From assembly GCF_021917145.1 (NCBI RefSeq), contig NC_061076.1:992344-1056343 (forward strand): a stretch of 64,000 nucleotides of DNA, given 5' to 3'. The notes under the pieces are model-generated. The model did not search any database and was not told the DNA's origin. It saw nothing but the letters and a program-made list of their open reading frames with translations. Shown here piece after piece: positions 10,737-23,514 of this stretch. The DNA comes from Hypomesus transpacificus. Its lineage: Eukaryota; Chordata; Actinopteri; Osmeriformes; Osmeridae. The first letter of the stretch is position 1. Each line of letters opens with the position of its first letter. The position numbers were made by a program, and so were the translations under genes.

Positions 10737-11619
10737 CCTTGCTTCATGAGGTTTTTCCTGTTACTTTTTTAACAAATTAAACAGCATTCTTTTTGGATTC
10801 TTTGGAGTTATACATCTTACCCCAAATGTAACAATGATTTCTCACACATTGGACTTTGTTCAAACTGAATCACACATTTCAATCAGACTGGAGTTTTATT
10901 ATTTATAGATGTATATTATATCTCTAGTTTCTGACACGTTGGTTTCCACAATTCCATTATGAACAGCTATCTATGTACATGTATGATGAACAAGGACAAA
11001 CATAGTTAAAGTGTGGGCGTGTCTTCTGCTCTGCGTCTGGAGAGCAGGATATATCCTGCTGTCTACTTCCTGTTCGTTCAGGGCATCTGAACTTGTTTCA
11101 ACCCTCCTTAGTGACAGCTCATGCATCATCAAAACAACTTGACTCATCACAGTTTCACCCTGGTGATCAAGTGAATATAGAGAGTGGCAGATACAAGATT
11201 GTGGTTTCCATGGTTTCTATAAAACACAGAAATTGTCCAAAACGTACAATGACCAGACAAAAACATCAGAGTGCATCTGGGGAAATTACTTATTTTCTTT
11301 CCGTGGTCTGGGATTCCGAAATCTTGTTTTTGCTGAAAACAGTCCTCCTTTATGAAGGAAGGATGCAAACACACCTTTTCTGATCAAATCCGGTGTTAAG
11401 GCCAATCACAGGCGTGAGGGTCAGAAATGTGTTGCATCACTTCCTGTTTTGGATGTTTTCTCTGTGAGGCAGGAGGATAACGGCGAGTCACTGTCCAGGG
11501 CACGCTCAGTCCAGTCCTCGTCCAACACGTCTCCGCTCCCCAGCCCCCCTCCAGCGCTCCCTGCTGACGCCCACACACCTGGCCCCATCCGACGCTCCCC
11601 AGCCCCCCAGCAGAACCTC
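10737..11619 (-). other. Likely dnaja3 3' UTR
   Basis: Unique sequence downstream of the dnaja3 stop. A minus-strand AATAAA (plus-strand TTTATT at 10895-10900) is a plausible poly(A) signal. No exon-like frame was recognised. Confidence 0.4.
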
Positions 11620-14600
11620 CTAGCTCCCCGTGGATCGTTTACCTGGTGGAGAGAAGAACCCAAGCAGCTTGAGAACGTGTCTGTGAGCGGTTTAACCGAC
11701 CACTCCCGGTGTGTTCCTCCTGCCCGGCCTGTGAGTGCCTCCCTCTGCTGCCCCCACCTGGACACACACAGGCCCTGCGAAAGCCAGGCGCTCTGGGCCA
11801 GGCTTGCCCTCCCCGCCCCCAGACACAGCCTGCTGAGGCTCTGTCCTCCAGGCTGACCCTAGGGAGAGCCATCCAGGGGCAGCTCTCTGGGAACAGGGCT
11901 GCTGGAGACTCTCTACGTGCTTAATGATCTGCATGAACCTGTAATGTGTGTGTACCTGTAGTGGTGTTGGTGACACCGTTGACGGTCCCCTCCACGTCGG
12001 TCTCGTCCTCAGCGTAGCTCATGAGCAGAGCTCTCTGTCTGTCTGTCAGCAGTCTGCACAGAGACAGAAGGACAGCACACAGGAGTCAGGGACAGCACAC
12101 AGGAGTCAGAAGGACAGCACACAGAAGGACAGCACACAGGACACAGAAGGACAGCACACAGGACACAGAAGGACAGCACACAGGAGTCAGAAGGACAGCA
12201 AAAAGGACACAGAAGGACAGCACACAGGAGTCAGGGACAGCACACAGGAGTCAGAAGGACAGCACACAGGAGTCAGAAGGACAGCACACAGGAGTCAGAA
12301 GGACAGCACAAACTGTAGGAATAATCTATTCCTTCCAACAGAGAGGAAGCCAGCATGGAGCCAGGAAGAGAACGGGAAGGAGGGATGTGATGTGTCATGT
12401 GATGTGTCATGTGACGTGTCATGTGACGTGTCATGTGATGTGTCATGTGACAGCTTGGGGTCTTACTTTGGGACTCGGATCTTGACGTGGACATAGTGAT
12501 CTCCGAAGCCGTAGCCGCTGATCCGGGCGATCCCCTTTCCTGTGAGGAGGATCCTGTGGTCAGTCTGGACCCCAGCTGGGATCTGGAGACAACCAGCCAA
12601 TCAGTGAGATGCTGTGATACTGACATAATCCTTAGTGTGCACATTTGTGTGTGTGTGTGTGTGTCTTACAGTGAGGTTGAGAGCCTCGTACAGGCCCTGA
12701 GCGCGGGCCGTGCCCCCCAGTATGGCCTGAGCCACAGAGATGAGGACGTCAGAGTGGACGTCCGCCCCATCCCTCCGGAACACCGGGCTCCTCTGGACCT
12801 GCAGGACGCACAGGGGGATATGTCAAACCACTCCTATCCTCACGGCAACGGAATGTATTTATTTAGCTGTTTTCACAAGACCAGTTACAGGGGGACGGGA
12901 ATATCGAGGGTGTCAGACCCACCCTGAACGTGATGAAGATTTCCTTGTTTCCCACTGGCATCCTGACTGTCTGGCCCTCCTCAACCCCTACACACACACA
13001 CACACACCAGGGGTATGACTTCAGACTCACACAGATGTATGTGTATGTGTGTGTGTGTGTGTGTCTCACCAGCAGGCACGGGCACCATGACGGTCCTCCT
13101 CTGCTTGGTCTGCCCCGTGCCCCGGCAGCCTCCGCAGGGGGTGGAGATGACGGAGCCCTTCCCCCCGCAGCGCCGGCAGGTGGAGCGCATCACGAACGGC
13201 CCCGTGTTCACCGTCTCCTGCAGCGGCACAGCGGCGAGCACCGTTAGGCACACACTCCAGGACGTGACATCACACACACTCCAGGACGTGACATCACACG
13301 CAACACAGGCCAAGAGAGTCTGGAGGGACTCAGTGATGCACTCTATTTATTATTACTCGCTTTGCATAAATGAATAAAGATATGAAGTGGGTGACCGTTT
13401 ATTTAAAGGGAGCCATGATGGACTCACCATGCCGGAGCCGTTGCAGTGGTGGCAGTGCTGGACCTTGGTACCAGGTTCATGGCCTTTGCCATCGCAGCGC
13501 TGGCAGCTGGCGTCCATGTTGACGGTTATCTCCTTGTTGACGCCCTTGGCAGCCTGGGTGAAGGTCAGCTCCATGATGTACTGAGGACACAGCAGGGCAC
13601 ACACCCGGATGACCACAACATACCTGGGAGAAGATGGCTCACGTCTAGGATACATCACTCCACTCACTGTCTATGTCACTTAACTCTATTCTATCAATAG
13701 ATAGACCAAGGTTCACCAATACTTCAATGTTCTCGTTTAGGGTTTTGCCTCCATTTTCTCTGCGCATCCCTGCTGACCTCTTGTGGCTGGTCGAACACAG
13801 CGTTAAAGTCTCCAAAGCCACGAGCTCCGGAGAACTCCCCGAAGATCTTGCGGAACAGTTCCTCCGGGTCCACGTGTGTGGCTTGGCCGCTCCAGTACTG
13901 CTGCTGCCCCGCCCCTCGCTGCCCCGCCCCCGCGTCGAAGCCCGCCGTCCCGTACGTGTCGTACTGTTTCCTCTTCACCTCGTCACTCAGCACCTGACCA
14001 CCAGGACACAAACACAAAGTAAACTAACCGCTCTGCACACATAGCACCTGACAGCCCTGCTGCACCAGAGGAGGGTGACAAGAGAGACCGACCAGAGGAG
14101 GGTGACAAGAGAGACCAACCAGAGGAGGGTGACGAGAGAGAGACCGACCAGAAGAGAGAGACCGATCCGGAAAAGAGTGAAGAGAGAGACCAACCAGAGG
14201 AGGGTGACAAGAGAGAGACCGACCAGAAGAGAGAGACCAACCAGAAGAGGGTGACAAGAGAGACCGACCAGAAGAGAGTGAAGAGAGAGACCGACTAGAA
14301 GAGAGTGAAGAGAGAGACCGACCAGAAGAGAGTGAAGAGAGAGATCGACCAGAAAAGAGTGAAGAGAGAGACCAACCAGAGGAGGGTGACAAGAGAGAGA
14401 CCGACCAGAAGAGAGAGACCAACCAGAAGAGGGTGACAAGAGAGACCGACCAGAAGAGAGTGAAGAGAGAGACCGACTAGAAGAGAGTGAAGAGAGAGAC
14501 CGACCAGAAGAGAGTGAAGAGAGAGACCGACCAGAAGAGAGTGAAGAGAGAGACCGACCTCGTAAGCCTCAGCTAGCTGAGCGAACTTCTCTTTGGCCTG

Positions 14601-15747
14601 AGGGTCGTCCTTGTTGGTGTCTGGGTGGTACTTCTTGGCCATCTGAAGGAGCACAGCAGACACATCAATCAATAACAGCAGAGGATCCATACCAGCCACA
14701 TGTCTACTACATACAGACTGTTCCTTGACTCTGACCACCAATATACCGTAGAACTAATACATTTTTGTTATCATCCTCAGAGTTTTAAAGCTAATGTTAC
14801 GGCGCTTCGGATAAAAGTGAATGAATACAACAACAAATGTAACCAGGACGGATCCAGGTCTAGTCCTAGGGCTAACAGAAGACAAAGACCGGTTCTGATG
14901 TGGTTCTACCCACCTGGTAGTACGCTTTCTTAATCTCCTTCTGGGTGGCTGCGCGTGGAACACCCAGAATCTGGTAGAAGTCCTGCTTGTTTGCAGCAGG
15001 GGTGCTTGTGTGGAAGGACAGCGTGCAGATGACATGAGGGGACCTGATACTCGAAACTGAAACATCAACAGAACACGGGGACACTAAGTAGCGTCCTACA
15101 GTCCTAACAAACATGCGGGCATATTAGATACCTAGAAGTCTAGTTAAAACCGTTTGTTATTGATGACAGGTTGTATGAGTTTGCTGTCGAAGAACAAAAA
15201 TAAACAACTAGGGCCTATGTTACATGGTTACAGCACCTGGTCATAGGTTGGCAAGCTCCCCTGCACAACAAAGCTAGGGTACTGCTACTTAAGTTAGCGA
15301 AATAAACTACAGGCTGTAGTTGATTACATCACTTCCATCAGGTTATCACTGTATGGTGGTATATGGAACAGCGCACCCATATGGAACAGCGCACCCCTTC
15401 ATACCAATGTCAACGACATGGTATCAGTCAGTCGCTTGCAACGCCACAACTAAGCAAAACGCTGGCTCAATGTAAGCTAGCTAGGAGGAAGCAACGAGCT
15501 AGCTAGTTTAGCTAGCTGTCTGAAGCTAGGCCCGCTCACCTGGCAGTCCGCTCAATGTCATGACGTTTCCCATCCCTCCACGTGATGATCTGCCTGCCGG
15601 CCAGATTTTCGGAGTTCCGATAGTGGAAAGACTACGGACACCCCCATGGAGAGTGGAGGCGAAGGCACACCCTGCACGCCTGTGTCCAGCGGACACGGCG
15701 ATTGTCATCCAGCGTGTGGAACAGCGAGCCGCTGAGGACGCCATCAT
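11620..15747 (-). CDS. dnaja3: Mitochondrial DnaJ/Hsp40 co-chaperone (Tid1)
   Basis: This protein stimulates mitochondrial Hsp70 ATPase in the matrix for folding, mtDNA maintenance and apoptosis control. Coding exons in transcript order: 15747-15540, 15056-14914, 14642-14559, 13993-13778, 13580-13428, 13217-13070, 12987-12923, 12798-12670, 12582-12467, 12053-11956, 11642-11620. All are phase-consistent, giving about 460 residues. The N-terminus ([13 protein letters not shown], two possible ATGs at 15747 and 15744) is basic and Ser-rich like a mitochondrial presequence. The J domain starts [11 protein letters not shown], with HPD near residue 122-124 in exon 3. A Gly-rich linker follows, then all four zinc-binding CxxCxGxG repeats ([32 protein letters not shown]), then the C-terminal substrate-binding domain. 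The last exon encodes GKRSTGS, matching the short isoform tail (KRSTGN) of human Tid1. The donor after exon 3 (GAG|GTCGGT) lies at the edge of a minisatellite. Confidence 0.94.
12062..12313 (-). repeat. 22-bp minisatellite upstream of dnaja3 exon 10 acceptor
   Basis: About eleven copies of GGACAGCACACAGGAGTCAGAA (plus strand), some truncated. On the transcribed strand the unit is pyrimidine-rich (TTCTGACTCCTGTGTGCTGTCC). The array ends eight bases before the acceptor TCTGTGCAG at 12054, so it supplies the polypyrimidine tract. Confidence 0.92.
12385..12450. repeat. 10-bp repeat GTGATGTGTCAT/GTGACGTGTCAT
   Basis: Six short tandem copies alternating TGATGTGTCA and TGACGTGTCA, located just after (on the minus strand) the donor of dnaja3 exon 9 at 12467. 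Confidence 0.85.
14055..14558 (-). repeat. Minisatellite filling dnaja3 intron 3 to its donor
   Basis: About 500 bp of AGAGAGACCGACCAGAAGAG-type units with variants (GGAGGGTGACAAGAGAG). There is also a ~280-bp higher-order duplication; for example the segment near 14155-14300 is echoed near 14335-14480. The array reaches the exon 3 donor at 14558. The donor bases GTCGGTCTCTCT are themselves a repeat unit. Confidence 0.93.
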
Positions 15748-16166
15748 TACACCACTGACAGACCGACGCTCAACTGCGCATGTCCAGACAGGCGCTCTGA
15801 ATGTTGGGCTGCGTCAAGGGTATGGAGGCAAATCAGTGACATAATGTCTGAATTTTAAAAGGCATTGAATACTTGATATTGAAATTTAAACACCTCTGAA
15901 AAATCTGAGCCGAAAACATCCAGATTGCAACATCAGGGGGTACCAAGGTATTGCTTGCCTCGAATTTGAACCTGAACAGATCTGAACCTTGAATTCAAAA
16001 CCAACAATGGTTTTTTACATTTCCATATTAAGTAGGCCTCTTCAATGCCTTTTAAAATCCAAAACATTATATCACTGATTTGCTTGCATACCAGGATCCA
16101 CATTACATTATTTCAACTGACACTTGCAAAGAGTACAGAGACAAATGTTCGCTGTGCATCTGCTGT
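15748..16166 (-). other. dnaja3 promoter and short gap to srebf2 3' end
   Basis: No coding sequence seen. Upstream of the dnaja3 ATG there is CpG-containing sequence. The poly(A) signal of srebf2, transcribed in the same direction, lies only about 420 bp upstream of the dnaja3 ATG, so the two genes are closely packed in tandem. Confidence 0.45.
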
Positions 16167-17409
16167 TTTATTAAAAACACAATTAAAATAAACAGTGACA
16201 TTTAGAAACAGCACAGACATGAGAGAACACTAAAAGCCAGTTTGTAACATTTTAACAGCAACCATTCCATTCAGCAACCATTACAGTGTATTATTGGTTA
16301 AGCAGAGTACACACATACCCATGACAAGCGGTAGGCCTACTCTACATTGTGAAAGAACGGAGAAATAAAAGTTATGGTTGTGACAGGTCAGGAATTGGGG
16401 CTATGCAAATTGCTGCGATGCGTATTGCTACTTTTGTCTTGTACTCTAATAAAAAAAAATATTGTTCTCTCAGTTTACATCCCTGGGTTGCGATGACAGT
16501 ATAAAATGACAAATTGCTTTCCGAAAAACTGCGCTTGCTTGTATAATATCAAATCCATAAAATTATAAAACCAGAACACAGTGAAAACGACAGGGATGAC
16601 GTAGCCTGCTATAGGCGCCAAAAGACGAAACATTTAAAAGCAATTGGACTTAAGAGATTCAACCATGACAGCTGTTTAAGCATCGAAAATACATCGTAAT
16701 AAAATAACTGTGAACTTCATCAAGGCCATTATGCTTGAGATTACCCTCCTGCTCCGATCGATGATAGAGACTACACATTTAGGGAGACAGAATTCCCGGA
16801 CATCATATATTTTAAATGTTCAGGAATCTTTAAACTGTGATTCCAAACCTAAAGTCCCTCTAACTCCTTGATCGGGTTTTATTTGTGTGGGAAACCATCT
16901 TTAGTTTTAATCTGTGACCGGTCCCTTCTAGAAACCGCGGTCAGCCCTCCACACCTCCGTCCACCTTCTCTGCCCCGTGGATGAGTCACCTTCATGTTAG
17001 GCTACCGCGCTTCTTTTTGAATCAGTCCCGTCCTCCTTCTCCACCATCCATCTTTCTTTTTTATCTCGAGCATATCCAAGGACTTCCTGCCCTCCTCTTA
17101 AGACTGACGACCACACCTTTATACAACTTATATACAATTATATGACTGTTTATGTGTGTTGTGTTACAAAATGATCTGCTTTCTGTATCATCTTTTTTAT
17201 TCAAGTGAGGGTCCTCTCTCAAAAATCTCTCTCCTACTGGTTCGTACACGTTCCTATTCTCCCGACTCCACGGCATCTCATTCGTCTGAACTACAGTGCA
17301 CTGGCCAAGCACAGTCAGTGAGGTAGATAGATATGGACACTCCCATACTCTGTGCTGAGAGAAGCCAGCTACCTGTGTTCCTCCAGGCCTGGCCACGTCA
17401 CACACTGCC

Positions 17410-17530
17410 AGCCCCTCAAGTCAGTCCCCCTGCCTTGAGTCAGTCCCCCTGCCTCGAGTCAGTCCCCCTGCCTCGAGACAGTCCCCCTGCCTCGAGACAG
17501 TCCCCCTGCCTCGAGTCAGTCCCCCTGCCA
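17410..17530. repeat. ~20-bp minisatellite CCCCCTGCCTCGAGTCAGTC
   Basis: Six to seven tandem copies with single-base variation (GAGT/GAGA), in the probable srebf2 3' UTR. Confidence 0.9.
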
Positions 17531-17936
17531 GCCATCTGGTGATGTTGAGCCAGCTGTATACTGGTTGTATCAGTTGGGATTCACTGCTGCCTGCCCACAA
17601 CATGAGCAGCTTCCTATACGTCACGCATGCTTTAGGCCCCTCCTGGAGACTGACCATGCATGGTTTCATCAAAACAGACTCCGAAAAAAGACTACCATTC
17701 AGTATAACCTTTAGCTACCAGATTAAGTTAATAAAAGGACTGTGGATGTAGGAGTCGATCCTTATTTCCTGGGTGTCTTTCACTGCCTGGTCCTCGCTAC
17801 TGCCCTAATGCAGTTAGCTTAGCTCTCAGCCGGGGCAGGAGCAGTAGTCCTGGAGGAAGACCAGCTGTCCAGCCTGTCATCATGGGGTCACAGCTCCAGG
17901 CTTCTCCAGCACCTCTACAGACACTACTGCAGGGCT

Positions 17937-18175
17937 TCTAGACAAGTCTATGGGTTCTAGAGAAGTCTATGGGTTCTAGAGAAGTATATGGGTTCTAGAG
18001 ATGCATTTGGGTTCTAGAGAAGTCTATGGGTTCTAGAGATGCATTTGGGTTCTAGAGAACTCTATGGGTTCTAGAGATGCATTTGGGTTCTAGAGAAGTC
18101 TATGGGTTCTAGAGATGCATTTGGGGTCTAGAGAAGTCTATGGGTTCTAGAGATGCATTTGGGGTCTACGGAAGA
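17937..18175. repeat. Dimeric ~20-bp minisatellite GGGTTCTAGAGA...
   Basis: Alternating units GGTTCTAGAGAAGTCTATGG and GGTTCTAGAGATGCATTTGG, about 12 monomers forming a ~40-bp dimer repeat. It lies in the probable srebf2 3' UTR. Confidence 0.9.
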
Positions 18176-18262
18176 GTGTACATATCAACAAATAGAACAT
18201 CTGTAGCAGAAACCAGGGTGGAGATTGGCAGTGAGTGTAGGTCCCTTTTGTTATCTCTTATG

Positions 18263-18300
<38 letters not shown>

Positions 18301-18459
18301 ATGCGCATGTTAAACATTAATGGTACACCTAAAGCATTTTGAATGGTCAATGATCCATGATGCATCACGGACCACTTCTCTGTTCGAGTTCTTTGAGATG
18401 CGTGTCTGACAGGTACCTGGTGTGCACTTGTGTGTGTGTGTGCTTGTGTGTGTGTGTCA

Positions 18460-21400
18460 TCAGGAGGCAGCGATGGTGGTGCCTCCACTGAGCCTCAGCA
18501 GGATGTGCTGACAGTCCTGCAGAGAGCGCCGATCCCCCACGCGCTCCAGGGTGCGCTTGGCCTCCGCCAGCAGACGGGCCCGGTGCCCAGGCGGGGTCAG
18601 CAGGGGGAGGGGCAGGTGGCGACACGCCAGCAGGATGGCATGAGCCCTCTCCCTCTCACCCAGGACACAGTCCCCATCAGCTGCAGGGAGGAGGAGGAAG
18701 AGGAAGGGTTGAGAGAAAATGGATCAGTTTTGGGATAAACTAGAGGCCTGTGTGTGGTTTGTGTGTGTATGTACTGTGTGTGTGTATGTACTGTGTGTGT
18801 GTATGTACTTTGTGTGTGTATGTACTGTGTGTGTGTGTCCCACCTGAGCTGTCTCCGGGGCTGCTGGGTCGGCGCCGCAGGCTGTGCTCCAGCAGCTGGT
18901 GAGTGCGTGTGGGACTGGCTCCAGCCATCAGCCTCACAGTGGTCTCATGGAGGAACACCTGCACAGGAACACTCGTTAGCACACCTGGACTGTACATTAC
19001 TTCCAAAAAGCCCCCGGCCCCGGCCCAGCCCCCGGCCCAGCCCCCGGCCCCCTGCCCCAGCCCCCCGGCCCCCAGCCCTGCACCTTGTGCTGTGCTTGTC
19101 TGTAGCTCTGGCCCAGCCTCCTCAAGGCGCTCAGGTCTCTCTGGAAGCCGGCCAGCTGGGCTCCCTGGGCGGGGCCTGGCTCCCCGTTGCTGCTGCCTCC
19201 TCTCTGCCATAGGCTGGTTCTCAGGGTCAACAGAAGGTCACACACCAGAAGCTCCACCCCCTAGGTACAGGAAGAACACCCTGGTCAGACACAACACTAT
19301 GTACATAACATACCTTTTACTCACAAATATCTGAACATGAATAAAATACGTGCAGTGCTGTGTATTGGCCTGTAGGGGGTGGTGTGGTGTGTGTGTGCTG
19401 GGCAGACTGAAGGGGCCTCTGAGCTGCACTGCAGACACATTGCACCGGGAAGCAGGATCATGCAATGCAACTACAATGCACCTCAGCCACCCCCTACCAC
19501 CCGCTACCACCCCCACACTCTCTGCTGTCAGGTGCTCCTGTGTGTGTGGCTGTGTGTGTGTGGCAGTGTGTGTGTGGCTGTGTGTGTGTGGCAGTGTGTG
19601 TGGCTGTGTGTGTGTGTGGCATTGTGTGTGTGGCAGTGTGTGTGTGGCTGTGTGTCAGTGTGTGTGTGTGGCAGTGTGTGTGTGGCAGTGTGTGTGTGGC
19701 TGTGTGTCAGTGTGTGTGTGTGTGGCTGTGTGTGTGTGTGGCTGTGTGTGTGTGGCTGTGTGTGTGTGGCAGTGTGTGTGTGTGTGTGTGTGTGGCAGTG
19801 TGTGTGTGTGGCAGTGTGTGTACCTGGTTGAGCCAGCTGGCAGAGGGGGGCAGAGAGATGCTGGATCTCAGGAAGCTGCTGGCTCTGTCACAGTGAGACA
19901 GGCAGCCCACAGTGCCCTCCCCCTTCAGGGGGGACAGGCTCATCTGCACAGCCTTGCACAGCAGCAGCACAGCTTTGGGCAGGGGGTGGCTGTAACACAG
20001 CAGAGGAAGACACACACAGACACACACACACAGACGTTAAACTGGAATTTGTTGCCTACTGAAGCACAAACAGCCCCACACCCCCACTGTCACACACTGT
20101 AAAGATCCCTCCCCCCTCTCTGTCTCTCTCTCTCTCTCCTTACTTCAGTGTGTGCAGAGCCCTAGGCATGCGCTCAGTTTCAGCCAGCAGTGACTTCACA
20201 GTGACATCATCACCCTGCAGCCAATGAACCGCCGCTTTCAGGACCAGCGCCCACCAGCGACTCACTGGGTCTGCAACTGTGAGGAAGAGGGAAAAGAAGA
20301 TTCTGAGAATACTGTGTGTGTGTGTGTCAGACACACGGGAGTGGAGGGCGTGGTGTGTGCGTCACTCTCTCAGACACACACACACACAGGGCTGTGGAGG
20401 GCGTGGTGTGTGTCACTCTCTCAGACACACACACACACACAAACACAGGGCTGTGGAGGGTGTGGTGAGTGTGTCATACCTGGCATGGTGGTGTGACAGG
20501 GCTGGGCAGGGAAGGGAGGGGAGGGAGACAGAGACTCCTCAGTGCTGCTGTTCAACAGGTGCAGGAAGTCCAGAGCACTGGAGAACTCCCTGAGGATGAG
20601 AGACAGAGAGAGGGAGGGAGGGAGACAGAATGTAAGTGAAGCATGTGTCGACACGGTGCTAGCGAGGCAGGGAGCTGGCAGTGAGTCCTGTACCCTGAGT
20701 CCTTGTGTCTCCCTGCCTCGCTCTCTGCCTGGGGCTGCAGCAGGGAGTGCACTGCTCTCTCCAGAAGCTTCTCACAGAAACAACGGTGCAGCTGGGCAAT
20801 AGGGTCAGCTGGAGAGAGAGAGACAGAGAGAGAGACAGAGAGAGAGAGACAGAGACAGAAATAGAGAGAGAGAGAGCGAGCGAGCAAGGGAGACAGAGAT
20901 CAAAACAATCAAAATTACAAGAATGATAACCCCCCAAAAAAACATGTGGTTATTGTTTCAAATAATGTTTTTTTTGTTGTTGCTCCTTCAGGGATTTTGG
21001 GGTCCTTACCTGGGTCTCTCTGGGAGGTGTACACCCCCTCTCCAATGTCTGACCTCACCGACCAATCACAGCTCAGGAAGAACTGCCTACCCAATGGGGT
21101 GAAGAGCCAGCGCAAGCAGTCAGGAACGGGCTTGGACTCTGACTGGCTGGCCACGCTCTCGGCACCGCTCAGCAGGTAACCCTGGGAGACGGAAACAGGA
21201 AGCACGAGGAGGAAGAGGAGGACAGTGAGGATGAAGAAGCTCTAAACAGTAAGAGTAGAGAGGAGGAGGGAGGTGGAGGGAGGAGAGGTGGAGGAGGGAG
21301 GAGGAGGACGGAGGAAGAGGGAGGAGGAGAGATGGAGGGAGGGTGGTGGAGGAGAGGTGGAGGGAGGAGGGAGGGTGGTGGAGGAGAGGTGGAGGGTGGT

Positions 21401-22860
21401 GGAGGAAGGGTGGTGGAGGAGGGTAGAGGGAGGGTGGAGGACAGGTGACGGAGCAGACACTCACGGGCAGGAAGGAGAGGTGGTGGCCCAGCACGGTGCG
21501 AAGGGCGGTTGCCGCGGTGACGTAGATCTGGGCGAGGTGAGCGGCTGCCATCTTTCCCTGGGCGCTCTCGCTGAGGGTGAGAGCGCTGAGAGACAGAGAG
21601 AGAGACCACAGAGCCCCGCGCTGGGGGAGCTTCCCTACAGGGGACAGGGGGAGGGAGGGAGGGGGGGAGGGAGACAGAGAGAGAGAGAGGGAGAGAGAGA
21701 GAGGGAGTTAGACAACAGAGCTTAACCTTCAGGTCAGGTTTCAACACAGAGGCTACAGTCATGACCGACATGACTTCAGTAACACAACTCATCTTGACCA
21801 AGGCTGGCTGTCCAATCACCTGTGAGCTGCAGCTGGCTCAGCTTATGGTACACCAGCGCTGCGTCCCGTGAGCTGGTCTTTGACTCCTCCCCCTCATGCT
21901 TTCCTCCAACCTGATGCACCAGCCAGCCCAGCGGGGTGGGACGATGCAGGCAGTAGCGAATCAGGTTCCAGGAGAGAGAGAAGAGCAGGTCCAGATTGGT
22001 GGAGGGCAGAGCTCTTCTCAGGACTGACAGGCAGGTCTCCAGACTGGTCACTGCTGCCGCATAGTCACCCTGGAGACGGGGGAGGGGGGGAGGGAGAGAG
22101 GGAGGGAGGGAGGGAGGGAGAAGGGGAGGGAGGGAGTCACCACTGATAGTATCTCTAAAATAGTTTGCTAAGAAAAATACTTGACACACAACGCAAATAC
22201 AACATTCAGAAACTAGTCAACAACTAAAAAGATAAATATGATAAAATCCTCAGACAAGGACAATGTGCAGGGATCTCACCCTGCTGAGGTGGAGGTCGGC
22301 CTGCTTGCGATGCCTCCAGAAGGACACTGACTTGGGGGAGTGGAGGAGGGTGACTGGTTCCCAGAGACGCAGCACCCTCACACACCCCCACACCGCGCCC
22401 ACGCCACTCAGCACCCACACACTCACCCACGGCAACAGACACCACAGCCACGACGCTGGGGGGAGGAGCCAGGCCGGGGGGGAGGGGTCAGTATGCAAAT
22501 GAGTTACACATTTCAATGACATCACCAAATCGTCCATTCACACTACTCCTGGATCAGAACACTAGTCCTGAATGTTAGAACACTAGTCCTGGATGTTAGA
22601 ACACTAGTCCTGGATGTTAGAACACTAGTCCTCCACCTAAAGGAGATGTTCTCACCAAAGTTCTGCGTCTGGCTGGGGAACCAGACCAGGGTCCTGGAGG
22701 GCCCGTGTCCTGGGGCCAGGCCGGGGCTGCCCGGGGGCTCAGGCCCCAGGAGGGAGGGCAGGGGGTTCAGGGACAGGCAGAGGAAGGTCAGGGCACACAG
22801 CAGCAGACGAGACCGATCCATCACTCCCACTGAGGGGGGCGAGTCAGGCTCACACTTAAC

Positions 22861-22936
<76 letters not shown>

Positions 22937-23457
22937 AAGAGAGAGAGAGAAAGAGAGAGACATTATGTAAATGGGGGAGGCGGGTTGCAGAATGTTGGTG
23001 TGTGTGTTCACATGCAGTGTCACATGCAGTGTCACATGCAGTGTGAAGCTCACCAGCTCGTGGTCCAGCAGAGGGCTGGCAGGTTCTGAGTCGATGCAGT
23101 AGGGAGAGAACTGAGGAGAGCTGGAGCCCGACTCTGACTCTGAGGCAGGAGGAGACAGCATCACTACCTCCGCCTTCATCTCCACGTCCTCCGACAGACA
23201 TACCACGGACTCTGGGAGAGGGAGGGAGGGGTGGAGAGGGAGGGAGGGGTGGAGAGGGAGGGAGGGGTGGAGAGGGGGGGAGGGGTGGAGGGGGTAAAGA
23301 AAGCAGAGGATTGAGAGAGGAATAGATGAAGGTACGGATGGAGGGGAAGAAAGAAAGAGCAAGACAGGTCAACATTGTGTTTGGAGACTTGAGATTTGTA
23401 CTCTCTCCCTATAGTCCCATCCCCCCACCCCTGAATCCATAACGTCTACCCTCAGAC

Positions 23458-23514
<57 letters not shown>

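Larger units (their letters stand above)
16167..18459 (-). other. srebf2: srebf2 3' UTR with poly(A) signal and two minisatellites
   Basis: A minus-strand AATAAA (plus-strand TTTATT 16167-16172) marks a plausible transcript end about 2.3 kb after the stop. The region holds a ~20-bp CAGTCCCCCTGCCTCGAG array (17410-17530), a GGTTCTAGAGAAGTCTATGG / GGTTCTAGAGATGCATTTGG array (17937-18175) and a (GT)n run (18261-18300). No exon-like frame was found. Confidence 0.5.

Noticed and set aside
15560-15844. Plus-strand frame of 94 codons overlapping dnaja3 exon 1
   Set aside because: Antisense to the recognised mitochondrial presequence exon; no independent evidence.
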